Shown here one piece after another: positions 44,068-51,946 of a DNA stretch of 64,000 nt; the stretch's first letter is position 1; every line of letters begins with the position of its first letter. Made by a program: the position numbers and the translations under genes. The stretch is from Isoptericola sp. AK164. Its GTDB lineage: Bacteria > Actinomycetota > Actinomycetes > Actinomycetales > Cellulomonadaceae. The notes below the pieces were generated by a model, which searched no databases, had not been told where the DNA came from, and worked only from the letters and a program-made list of their open reading frames with translations. The stretch spans positions 3,472,001-3,536,000 of the forward strand of contig NZ_CP119106.1 of assembly GCF_029643425.1 (NCBI RefSeq), read 5' to 3'.

Positions 44068-45935
44068 GCACCACGACACCCACCAGCAGCCTGCTGCGCC
44101 CCGTCCTGCGCCTGCTCGGCGAGGTGCGCGAGGAACGCTCGCTGTTCTGGCGCTCCACGGCTGCCATGACCGGCTTCCAGCTCGCCACCGCGGCCGCCGC
44201 CGGGATCAGCACGGCCGTCGCCGCCCTCGTGACGTCGTCGGACACCTCGCTCGTGGGTGTCCTGCTGCTGTCCCTCGCCGCCGCCGTCATCGCCGTCGCC
44301 GTGTTCACCTGGATCGAGTCGTGGCTGAGTCACGTCCTCGCCTACCGGGTCATCGACGCCCTGCGGGTGCGTGTCTACGACGCGGTCGAGCGGATCGTCC
44401 CGGCCCGGTCGGGACGGCGCCGTGCCGGCGAGGTGGCCGGCACGGCCATGAACGACGTCGAGGTCCTCGAGTGGTTCTACGCCCACACCCTCGGCGCCGG
44501 GGTCAACGCCGTGCTGTCCCCCCTGCTCGTCTCGGTCGCGCTCGTGGCCATGGTCGGGCCTCGGGGCCTGATCGTCACCGCCGGCGTCGCGCTGCTGATG
44601 GGCGTGCCGTGGCTGTTCGCCGGCCTGCAGCAACGCCAGGGTGCGGCCATCCGGCGCGAGCTCGGCACCCTGCAGGCCGTCGCCCTCGAAGGCTCCCAGG
44701 CCCGCCGTGAGCTCGCCGCGCTCGACCTCACCGCCCACCACCGCTCCCAGGTGCTCTCCGGCACCGACGCCGTGCAGTCCGCCAAGCGGCGGTTCGCGCT
44801 GCGGGCCGCCGGGGAGTCGGCGCTCGCCGACCTGGTCGTGGCCGCCACGAGCCTGCTGTTCCTCGCGTCCCTGGTGCAGGGCGCCCTGGCCGGGACCGTG
44901 GATCCCGTCCTCATCCCGCCGGCGACGGTGCTGGTGGCCGCCGCGGTGACCCCGGCGGCCGGCGCCTTCGCGATGGTCCAGCGGCTCGGCGAGATGTCGG
45001 CGGCGGCCCAGCGCGTCCTCGACCTCGTCGACGCCGGCGACCGGGCCGACCAGGCCGGGCACGCGGGGGCCGCAGGGGACGCGAGCGGGTCGGGGCCGGA
45101 CGACGCACCGCGGCCCGGCGCCGGTGCGCCCGGCCCCGTGGCGCCGTCGTCCCGCGGCCACCTGCGCCTCGAGGCCGTGACCTTCGCCTACGACGACGGG
45201 CCCCGCGTGCTCGACGGGCTCGACCTCGAGGTGCACCCCGGCGAGCAGGTCGCCCTGGTGGGTGCCTCCGGTGCCGGCAAGTCCACGCTCGCCCGGCTGC
45301 TCACCCGACTGTGGACCCCGCAGGCCGGCCGGATCCTGCTCGACGGCGCCGAGACCGGCTCCCTGGACGCCGACGACCTGCGGCGGCGGGTCGCGATGGT
45401 GTCGCAGCACCCGTTCGTCTTCCGCGGCACCGTCCGCAGCAACCTGCTGCTCGCCGCCCCCGAGGCCGACGACGCCGCCCTGTGGCGGGCGCTGGAGGAC
45501 GCCGGGCTCGCCGCGACGATCCGCGCCCGCCCCGACGGGATCGACACCCCGGTGGGTGACCGCGGGGCGACGCTGTCCGGCGGGCAGCGCCAGCGGCTGT
45601 CCGTCGCGCAGGCGCTGCTGCGCGACCCGGCGGTCCTCGTCCTGGACGAGGCCTCCGCCCACCTCGACGCGGTGGGTGAGCAGGACCTCGCGGACACGGT
45701 CGCGCGATGGGGCCGCACCACGGTGGTGATCGCCCACCGCGTCTCGACGATCCGGCGCGCCGAGCGGGTGGTGCTGCTGGCCGACGGACGCATCGTCGCC
45801 GACGGCACCCACGCGGACCTGCTGCGCACCTCCCCCGACTACCGGCGTCTGCTCGACCTGTCCCCAGGTCGGGGCGCCGGTGTCCCGGAACCGGTCGGTG
45901 TGGCCGGTTTCGACCCGAGATACAGGAAGGAGTGA
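44064..45935 (+). CDS. ABC exporter half-transporter (CydC-like), RiPP cluster
   Basis: 623 residues. Type-IV exporter membrane domain (about 20-310), a Gly/Ala/Pro-rich linker of about 45 residues (GHAGAAGDASGSGPDDAP...), then the ATPase: GASGAGKST, LSGGQRQR, VLVLDEAS, AHRVS. There is no N-terminal C39 peptidase domain, so leader removal must be done elsewhere or not at all. It ends 6 bp before the precursor ATG; the last codons contain that gene's ribosome-binding site. Confidence 0.87.
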   Translation: MSTTTPTSSLLRPVLRLLGEVREERSLFWRSTAAMTGFQLATAAAAGISTAVAALVTSSDTSLVGVLLLSLAAAVIAVAVFTWIESWLSHVLAYRVIDALRVRVYDAVERIVPARSGRRRAGEVAGTAMNDVEVLEWFYAHTLGAGVNAVLSPLLVSVALVAMVGPRGLIVTAGVALLMGVPWLFAGLQQRQGAAIRRELGTLQAVALEGSQARRELAALDLTAHHRSQVLSGTDAVQSAKRRFALRAAGESALADLVVAATSLLFLASLVQGALAGTVDPVLIPPATVLVAAAVTPAAGAFAMVQRLGEMSAAAQRVLDLVDAGDRADQAGHAGAAGDASGSGPDDAPRPGAGAPGPVAPSSRGHLRLEAVTFAYDDGPRVLDGLDLEVHPGEQVALVGASGAGKSTLARLLTRLWTPQAGRILLDGAETGSLDADDLRRRVAMVSQHPFVFRGTVRSNLLLAAPEADDAALWRALEDAGLAATIRARPDGIDTPVGDRGATLSGGQRQRLSVAQALLRDPAVLVLDEASAHLDAVGEQDLADTVARWGRTTVVIAHRVSTIRRAERVVLLADGRIVADGTHADLLRTSPDYRRLLDLSPGRGAGVPEPVGVAGFDPRYRKE

Positions 45936-45941
45936 GCACCC

Positions 45942-46052
45942 ATGACGACGATCACCCTCGTCGAGGTGGCGACGGAGCGGTCCGAGGACCAGATCCTGGC
46001 CCCGAACGCGAACAACCACGGTCACGTCTCGACCGCCTTCGCCTGGTCGTGA
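45942..46052 (+). CDS. candidate RiPP precursor peptide (36 aa)
   Basis: A 36-codon gene with the strongest ribosome-binding site of the cluster (GGAAGGAG, 9 bp before the ATG), placed between exporter and YcaO genes. The N-terminal half is a plausible leader, rich in Thr, Val, Glu and Asp and ending EDQILA. The C-terminal half reads PNANNHGHVSTAFAWS: two His in an HGH motif, three Asn, cyclodehydratable Ser/Thr (V-S-T and the final Ser), no Cys. A cut after LA would give a 16-residue core. No similarity to a known precursor is recognised. An unmodified structural peptide is possible but the YcaO next door makes a RiPP substrate likely. Confidence 0.78.
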   Translation: MTTITLVEVATERSEDQILAPNANNHGHVSTAFAWS

Positions 46053-46112
46053 CCAGGCAGCGGGTGCTCCCGGCCGCCTGGTCCTGATCAGGCAGCCGGG
46101 GGCACCCGCCCC
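46041..46112 (+). repeat. 35-bp imperfect tandem repeat forming alternative hairpins
   Basis: Copy 1 (46041-46075) begins with the last four codons of the precursor (GCC TGG TCG TGA); copy 2 (46076-46112) begins GCC TGG TCC TGA, again encoding AWS-stop in isolation but in a shifted frame. GACCAGGC (46051-46058) can pair with GCCTGGTC (46076-46083); alternatively GGGTGCTCCCGGC pairs with GCCGGGGGCACCC (46062-46106). The element may act as a partial terminator or RNA-stability switch between precursor and enzyme genes. Confidence 0.7.
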
Positions 46113-46148
46113 ACCGCCTCCCCGCTCGCCGCCCGAAAGGACCCGCCC

Positions 46149-48410
46149 GTGCCGACCCCCTCGCTCACCCTCACGCCCCGTGTGGAGGTCCGTCCGCTCG
46201 CGGCGGGCCGCAGCATCGTCACCACGCCGGTCGGCACGTCGTTCGTCCTCGACGTGCCCGCCGAGCGGGTGCTGCAGATCCTCGACGCGTGGACCACCGG
46301 GCAGGCGAGCCCGGCCCTGCCCGACGGGTGGGACGAGGCCGCGGCCGTGCTGCGCGACGTCCTGGACCGCGACGGCGCGTTCACCCCGAGCGCCGCGTCC
46401 GGCCCCGATCTCGGCGAGGCCGCGCCGTCGTACGACGACAGCGACGCGACCGCGGCGCGACCTGGGGACCTGCTGCTCACCGGCGACCCCGGCGTGGTGA
46501 CGGCGCTGCAGGCGGTCGCCCGGACCGCTGTGGCCCGGACCGCCTACCCGGACGTCGCCGTCCGGGCCGTGCCCGCCGACGACTGGCAGCGGGTGGTCCA
46601 CCGCGCCTTCCGCACCGGCGAGCTGCTCGTCTACGCGGTGCGGGGCGGCGACGACGCGACGCTCGTCGCCCTGGACCGGCTCTGCGCGGACGCCCGCACC
46701 CCGTGGGTGGCGCTCGAGGTGAGCCGGTCGGCCGTCTGGCTGGGACCGTTCGTCACCCCCGGCGTCGGCGCGAGCTACGAGGACCTGGCCGACCGACGTA
46801 CCGCCGCGGCGTTCGACGCCGAGGCGCACCGGGCGCTGCGCTCCCCCGCCGTCCGCGGCGACGCCGGCGCTCCGCCGCGGCACCTCGCCGACGCGCTGCG
46901 CACCGCCCTCGAGCTGCTCTCGGGCGCGGAGTCCGCCGACGCGGACGCGGAGCGCCCCGGGGATCTCGTGTGGGAGATCGCCGCCGACGGCAGCGCGCGC
47001 ACCCACCCGGTGCTGCCGCTGCCCACGCGGATCCTCAGCGGCTCGAGGCCCCACACCCCCGACGACCTCGTCGACCCGCTGACCGGACTGGTCCAGCGCA
47101 CCCGCGACGTCACCCATCACCCCAGCATCCCGCCCGCCCTGGCGACCGCCCAGAGCGACGTGTGCAACATGCGGCGCGTGTCGCGGTGGGCCAACAACAC
47201 CTCTTGCCAGGGCTCGGCGTTCGGCGACCCGGCCCAGGCCCGCGCCAGCGCCGTCGGCGAGGCCGCCGAACGGTACTGCGGGAACCTGCTCGACACCCTG
47301 CCGGTGACCGTCGGGAGCTTCGCGGAACTGCGCCGCCGCGGCACCCGCGTGCTGGACCCCGCCGAGCTGGTGCTGTACTCCGACCAGCAGTACGACACCC
47401 CGGGCTTCCCGTTCGTCCCGATGACGCCCGACCTGGAGATGCACTGGGTTCCGGGCCGGTCGCTCACCACGGGCGAGGATCTGCTCGTGCCCGCCAGCAT
47501 GGTGTACGTCAACTGGTTCACGGCCGGGTACTCGGCCGCCCCCGTGACGAACTTCTGCCCGTTCGCCGGGATCGCCGCCGGTCCCACGCTCGACTACGCC
47601 GTCACCTCCGCGCTGGAGGAGATCATCGAGCGGCACGTGACCATGGTGTGGTGGCTCAACGCCCACCCGTTCGACGCCACCGATCCCGGAGACCTGGCCC
47701 GCGTCTGGGAACACGTCCCGGCCGAGCACGGACAGCGTCCCAGCCTGATCATGCTGGACAACGAGTTCGGCGTGCCGGTCGCGGCGGGCGTGCTGCACAA
47801 CGACGTCGAGAATCTGGTCAACGTCGGTTTCGCCTGCCGGAACACCCCCGAGGCAGCCGCGGCCAAGGCCTGGACCGAGGCCTGCACCCTGCAGGAGGGA
47901 AGCCGCGACCTGCTGCGCGCGGACGGCGCGCACTGGGACGCGATGCAGCGCGGCGAGCTCAACAGCCGATCCTTCAAGCCGTGGCGGGCCGACCGCCGCT
48001 ACCTCGACTCCTACCGCGCGGACATGCGCGACTGCGACGACCTCATGGTCCAGCAGCAGGTGCACCTGGACCCGCGCGCCGTGGCCCGGGTAGCTCCCCT
48101 CCTGGACCGGCCCGTCACCCGCACCTTCGCCGACACGCCCTCGCTGCCCGAGCGGACCCCGGACGTGTACCGGGCGGCACTGGAGGCCGCCGGGCACGAG
48201 GTGATCGTCGTCGACATCACCTCCCCGGACGTCGCCTCCACCGGGATGCGCGTCGTCCGGGCCGTCGTACCCGGCACCGTCGGCAACGCCCCCTCGGCCT
48301 TCCCGTTCCTGGGCCGACGTCGGGTGCAGGACCTGGCGGTCGAGCTCGGATGGCGCACGACGGCGCTGCCCGAGGACGGCCTCAACCACTTCCCGATCCC
48401 GCACGCATGA
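46149..48410 (+). CDS. fused C/D-type YcaO cyclodehydratase
   Basis: 753 residues, near the size of fused cyclodehydratases such as LynD and TruD. Residues 1-90 resemble a RiPP recognition element (TPRVEVRPLAAGRSIVTTPVGTSFVLDV). About 105-300 is E1/ThiF-like (PWVALEVSRSAVWLGPFVTPG) but lacks the Cys ligands usually following. From about 310 is the YcaO domain, with ATP-binding residues Ser367, Glu371, Glu374, Arg375 and Glu490/491/494, Arg495, and a Pro-containing tail NHFPIPHA. Expected reaction: ATP-dependent backbone cyclisation of Ser/Thr to (methyl)oxazoline; amidine formation is an alternative. GTG start, GAAAGGA site. It overlaps the next gene by ATGA. Confidence 0.9.
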   Translation: MPTPSLTLTPRVEVRPLAAGRSIVTTPVGTSFVLDVPAERVLQILDAWTTGQASPALPDGWDEAAAVLRDVLDRDGAFTPSAASGPDLGEAAPSYDDSDATAARPGDLLLTGDPGVVTALQAVARTAVARTAYPDVAVRAVPADDWQRVVHRAFRTGELLVYAVRGGDDATLVALDRLCADARTPWVALEVSRSAVWLGPFVTPGVGASYEDLADRRTAAAFDAEAHRALRSPAVRGDAGAPPRHLADALRTALELLSGAESADADAERPGDLVWEIAADGSARTHPVLPLPTRILSGSRPHTPDDLVDPLTGLVQRTRDVTHHPSIPPALATAQSDVCNMRRVSRWANNTSCQGSAFGDPAQARASAVGEAAERYCGNLLDTLPVTVGSFAELRRRGTRVLDPAELVLYSDQQYDTPGFPFVPMTPDLEMHWVPGRSLTTGEDLLVPASMVYVNWFTAGYSAAPVTNFCPFAGIAAGPTLDYAVTSALEEIIERHVTMVWWLNAHPFDATDPGDLARVWEHVPAEHGQRPSLIMLDNEFGVPVAAGVLHNDVENLVNVGFACRNTPEAAAAKAWTEACTLQEGSRDLLRADGAHWDAMQRGELNSRSFKPWRADRRYLDSYRADMRDCDDLMVQQQVHLDPRAVARVAPLLDRPVTRTFADTPSLPERTPDVYRAALEAAGHEVIVVDITSPDVASTGMRVVRAVVPGTVGNAPSAFPFLGRRRVQDLAVELGWRTTALPEDGLNHFPIPHA

Positions 48411-50215
48411 GGCTGACGGTCCACCGGCTGGGCGACGACCGCGTCCTGGTGTGCCGGAACGACGGACGGCGCTGGGTGCTCGACGTCGGCGCTGACGAAC
48501 TGGACGGCGATGCGGCGCGCTCCACGCTGAACACGCTGGCCGCCCCTGACGGCAGCTCGCCGGTTTCCGAGCCGCCTCCGGGCCCCGAGGTCGTGGCGGC
48601 GAGCCAGCAGGGGCTGGCGCAGGCCGCGGTCGCGCTGGACCACGAGGAGCCGGGCGACGCTGAGTGCGCAGTCGACCACGTGGTGCGCTGGCCCTTCGCC
48701 GGCTCGACCTATCGGATCCGCCTGACCGCCGGCCGGGCGGTCGAGCTGGCCGACACGATCTCAGCGCTGCTGCGGGCCACGATCCCCGACCCGGAGCAGG
48801 CCAGAGCACTCGTCGAGGAGCCGGTGGCGATCGTCGCGGGCCGGACGACGGGTGCTGCCTCGTCTCCGGACCGACGCGATCCCGGCCCGGCCGGGGGCGT
48901 CCTGGAACGGTGGACCGACGGCGCGTGGCATCCGCACGCCGTCGACCCGCCCGCCGTCGTCGACCCGGTCACCGGGCTCCTGCACCGCGTGGCGCGCCGC
49001 CCCGCCGATCCGCGTGTTCCGCGGCCCTTCGTCCACCGGCACGCCGAGCTGCCGCACCTCGCGAGCGTCGACCCACGGTGGCAGCCCGACCTGCTCGCAC
49101 CCGCCGGCTCGCTCGGCGACGACGCCGGCCTGGCCGCCGTGCTCTCGGGCCTGGCGCACCTGTGCGGCGCACCCCTGGGCCAGGGTGAGCTGCGCCCCGC
49201 CTCCACCGCCGAGCTGACCGCCGCCGGCGAGAGGGTGCTGACCCTCGCTGAGTGGCGCCCGCACGATCCTGCTCTCGACGACCTGGCGGGCTTCCCGTTC
49301 ACGCGCCCCGAACCCGACGACACCCAGTGGTGGCTGCGGGGGACGGAGCACCTCGACGGCGGTACGGCGTCGTGCTGGGTGCCGTTCAGCCTGGTGCACG
49401 CGGGCTACCTCGCCGCCGGCCTCGACGGACAGGTGCCCACCAACGGGCACAACCTGGTCGGCCTCGAGGCCGGTCGCGACCCGAGCGAGGCGCTCGACCG
49501 GGCCTCCGGACGTCTGCTGGCCCAGGACGCCGTCGCCCGGTGGTGGCACGACTCCACGGATCCGCTCCCGTCCGCCGACGTCCCGCCGGGCCTCCGCGGC
49601 GACGGTGCCGCCGTCACCGTGCGGGTGCTGGCCGTGCCGTCGCCGCACGGGGTGCCGGTCCGGCTCGCGGTGGCCGACGACGCCGGCGACGGGGTCGTCG
49701 CGCTCGGCTACGGGTGCGCCGCCGACCCGGCCGCTGCCGCCGAGCAGGCGGTGTGCGAGGCGTTGATCCAGCACGCCTCGGCACGCGACCTGGCCGGCGC
49801 CGACAGCCTGATCCGGCGAGCACCGGAGCTCGGCAACGGCGGAGTCGCCGGACTGGCCCCGTACGACCCCGACCGACGCTACGGCGAGGCGTTCGCCGAC
49901 CGGCGGCGCCTGATCGACCCGATGTGCCACGTCCAGTACGGACTGGACCCGGCCGTGGTCGCGCAGGTACGGCAGCGGACCGCGAGCGCCGCCGACACAG
50001 CCGGTGACGCGGTGGCCGCGGGAGTCGCGGGGTCGCCGTTCGCGCGGCTGCGCTCCACGCCGGGACGCGCGGTCACCGTCGACGTGACCACCCCGCGCGT
50101 GCGGGCCGCCGGCTACAGCGTGCAACGGGTACTCGCCACCGGGCTGCGGCGCCTGACGGTGGCCGCCTTCCCGCAGCACGTCGACGATGGGCGGTCGCCC
50201 TACCCTGGCTGGTGA
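48407..50215 (+). CDS. degenerate YcaO-like partner protein
   Basis: 602 residues, no family easily recognised, but it aligns along its length with the YcaO gene before it: N-terminal RRE-like strand pair, 'VDPVTGLLHR' (against VDPLTGLVQR), 'SCWVPFSLVHAGY' (against LLVPASMVYVNWF), 'GVPVRLAVADDAGDGVVALGYGCAADPAAAAEQAVCEAL' and 'VTVDVTTPRVRAAGYSVQRV'. The ATP-binding helices are altered: the S-x3-E-x2-ER helix is GLAAVLSGLAHLCG (241-254) and the ALEEIIER helix is EALDRASGRLL (361-371). It is therefore probably a pseudoenzyme that scaffolds or regulates the active YcaO, or presents the substrate. Coupled by ATGA. Confidence 0.75.
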   Translation: MRLTVHRLGDDRVLVCRNDGRRWVLDVGADELDGDAARSTLNTLAAPDGSSPVSEPPPGPEVVAASQQGLAQAAVALDHEEPGDAECAVDHVVRWPFAGSTYRIRLTAGRAVELADTISALLRATIPDPEQARALVEEPVAIVAGRTTGAASSPDRRDPGPAGGVLERWTDGAWHPHAVDPPAVVDPVTGLLHRVARRPADPRVPRPFVHRHAELPHLASVDPRWQPDLLAPAGSLGDDAGLAAVLSGLAHLCGAPLGQGELRPASTAELTAAGERVLTLAEWRPHDPALDDLAGFPFTRPEPDDTQWWLRGTEHLDGGTASCWVPFSLVHAGYLAAGLDGQVPTNGHNLVGLEAGRDPSEALDRASGRLLAQDAVARWWHDSTDPLPSADVPPGLRGDGAAVTVRVLAVPSPHGVPVRLAVADDAGDGVVALGYGCAADPAAAAEQAVCEALIQHASARDLAGADSLIRRAPELGNGGVAGLAPYDPDRRYGEAFADRRRLIDPMCHVQYGLDPAVVAQVRQRTASAADTAGDAVAAGVAGSPFARLRSTPGRAVTVDVTTPRVRAAGYSVQRVLATGLRRLTVAAFPQHVDDGRSPYPGW

Positions 50216-50260
50216 AGCTGCGGCACTCCCGACACCGGCCGCCCCTGACGAAGGAGCAAT

Positions 50261-51268
50261 ATGTCCACCGTCCTGGTCACCGGAGCCTCCGGCTTCATCG
50301 CCAAGCACGTCCTGCGCGAGCTGCTCGACGCCGGGCACACCGTCCGCGCCACCGTCCGGTCGGAGCGTCGGCGCGCCCAGGTCGAGGCGCTCTTCCCCGG
50401 CGCCGGGATCGAGTTCGTCTCGCTGGACCTCACCTCCGACGACGGGTGGGACGAGGCCCTGGCCGGGGTCGACGTCCTGATCCACACCGCCTCCCCCTTC
50501 CCGGCCGCCCCGCCCCGGGACCCTCAGGACCTCATCCGGCCCGCGGTGGACGGGACCCTGCGCGCCCTGCGCGCCGCCCGCGCCGCCGGGGTGCACCGCG
50601 TGGTGCTGACCTCGACGTGCGGGGCGATCTACAAGCCCGCCGACCACCAGTGGTCGCGGCGCAAGACCCGGGAGGACTGGACCGAGGTCGACGGCCCGAA
50701 GACCTCCGCGTACGAGGCGTCCAAGACGCTCGCCGAGCAGGCGGCGTGGCGGTTCGTCGCCGAGCATCCCGAGATGCGGCTGACCGTCGTCAACCCCGGC
50801 ATGGTGTTCGGGCCCGCGATGGACGAGCACTACGGGTCGTCCCTGGAGACCGTCGAGCAGCTCCTCACCGGCCGGCTGTCGATGCTCCCCCGCCTGAGCA
50901 TGCCGGTCGTCGACGTCCGCGACGTGGCGCGCATCCACGTGCGGGCGATGGCCGACGACGGCACCGTCGGGCAGCGGTTCCCGGCGAACGCCGGCGTGCT
51001 GTCGATCCCCGAGATGGCCGAGGTCCTCCGCGAGGCCTATCCGGACGCGAGGATCGCCCGCCGGGTCGCCCCGGACTGGCTGGTCCGCGGCCTCTCCCGC
51101 GTGGTGCCGCTGTTGCGGACCGCGGCCCAGGGTCTCGGCCTCAACCCCGACGTGGACGGCTCCGACGCCCCGCGCGAGCTCGGCGTCGAGTACATCCCCT
51201 CCCGCGACGCCCTGCTCGCCGCGGCCGCCTCCGTTCGTTCCGATCCGCCGGGAATCCCGACGTCATGA
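50261..51268 (+). CDS. extended SDR NAD(P)-dependent reductase (dihydroflavonol reductase-like)
   Basis: 335 residues. N-terminal cofactor motif TGASGFIAKHVL, active-site YEASK with the preceding TSTCGAIY block, and DVRDVARIHVRAM typical of the DFR/CCR-like extended SDRs. GAAGGAGC precedes the ATG. It lies 45 bp after the RiPP cluster's last gene in the same direction, with no obvious terminator, so a role in tailoring is possible but not supported by anything else; such SDRs are common housekeeping genes. Its end overlaps the convergent receiver gene. Confidence 0.82.
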   Translation: MSTVLVTGASGFIAKHVLRELLDAGHTVRATVRSERRRAQVEALFPGAGIEFVSLDLTSDDGWDEALAGVDVLIHTASPFPAAPPRDPQDLIRPAVDGTLRALRAARAAGVHRVVLTSTCGAIYKPADHQWSRRKTREDWTEVDGPKTSAYEASKTLAEQAAWRFVAEHPEMRLTVVNPGMVFGPAMDEHYGSSLETVEQLLTGRLSMLPRLSMPVVDVRDVARIHVRAMADDGTVGQRFPANAGVLSIPEMAEVLREAYPDARIARRVAPDWLVRGLSRVVPLLRTAAQGLGLNPDVDGSDAPRELGVEYIPSRDALLAAAASVRSDPPGIPTS

Positions 51269-51913
51269 AGGGCCTCGACGACCTGCCGTTCGGCGGAGTC
51301 GACGATCCCGCGCCTCGGCAAGTTCGAGCACTGCTGACACGAGGTCATCTGGCCTGTCCGTGACCTTGTAGAACCCCCGAGGATCCGGTTTCGTGGGATC
51401 GACCCGGCCGATATATGCCACGAAGGGCTGGTCAAAACCCTCTCTCCTGGCTTGGTTCGCGAACAGGATTCCATCATCTGGGCCCGACTCCCGGGCAAAG
51501 TCGGTAACAACGATGTCGTAATCGTCCCGTCGGAGCTCGCGCATCGCAGATTCAGTGTCGACGGCATTCACCACGGTGATACCAGCAGCTCGGAAGTAGC
51601 GCCGCTCATGCTGGTTCCCCAACGGCCTGTCATCGACCCACAGGATCCTGAGCGACACGAGGCTGCCCGAGAGCTTCTTCGTGCGCTGGACCAGCGCTTC
51701 GGCGACCAGATCCGGAACGGGTGCGTCCGGACGGGCAGTCTCGAGCGCCTCCCCGGCAGACTCCAGCGCAAAGCTGCCGATCACCACCTTGTTCGCTTTC
51801 AGCAGCTTTTCCTCCAAAACCTTTCGGAAGAGGAGAACAAGCAAGACCCCTGCTCCGATCGCCAGCAACAGCGGAGCTACCTCGATAAGCGCAACCCAGA
51901 TGTCATTGCTCAT
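51263..51913 (-). CDS. membrane-anchored response-regulator receiver domain protein
   Basis: 216 residues. One membrane helix (about 8-28), a short helical linker, then a receiver domain at about 86-200: acidic pair Asp94/Asp95 (LWVDDRP), phospho-acceptor Asp138 (VVTDF) and Lys183 (FYKVTD). No DNA-binding or enzyme output follows, only a basic tail RDRRLRRTAGRR. Base composition is visibly lower in GC than its neighbours in the N-terminal half (for example 51795-51835), hinting at transfer. The IS256-like element sits 34 bp upstream of its ATG, so its original promoter may be lost. No histidine kinase is nearby. Confidence 0.75.
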   Translation of the reverse strand: MSNDIWVALIEVAPLLLAIGAGVLLVLLFRKVLEEKLLKANKVVIGSFALESAGEALETARPDAPVPDLVAEALVQRTKKLSGSLVSLRILWVDDRPLGNQHERRYFRAAGITVVNAVDTESAMRELRRDDYDIVVTDFARESGPDDGILFANQARREGFDQPFVAYIGRVDPTKPDPRGFYKVTDRPDDLVSAVLELAEARDRRLRRTAGRRGPS

Positions 51914-51936
51914 GGCTTCGCACCGACCTCCCTCGT

Positions 51937-51946
51937 TCGAGTTCAG
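51937..51946. repeat. direct repeat left of IS element
   Basis: TCGAGTTCAG here and again at 53368-53377 bracket the IS256-like element; the expected duplication for the family is 8-9 bp. Confidence 0.65.

Noticed and set aside
46076-46087. Second precursor peptide ending AWS
   Set aside because: The codons lie in the second repeat copy, out of frame and without a start or ribosome-binding site; more likely a duplication remnant.
43386-48809. Very long open frame (about 1800 codons) antisense to the RiPP cluster
   Set aside because: Low-complexity Arg/Gly/Pro composition typical of high-GC shadow frames; the sense genes have intact family motifs.
50261-51268. SDR reductase as a RiPP tailoring enzyme
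   Set aside because: Same direction and close, but it has its own ribosome-binding site and belongs to a common family; no evidence ties it to the peptide.
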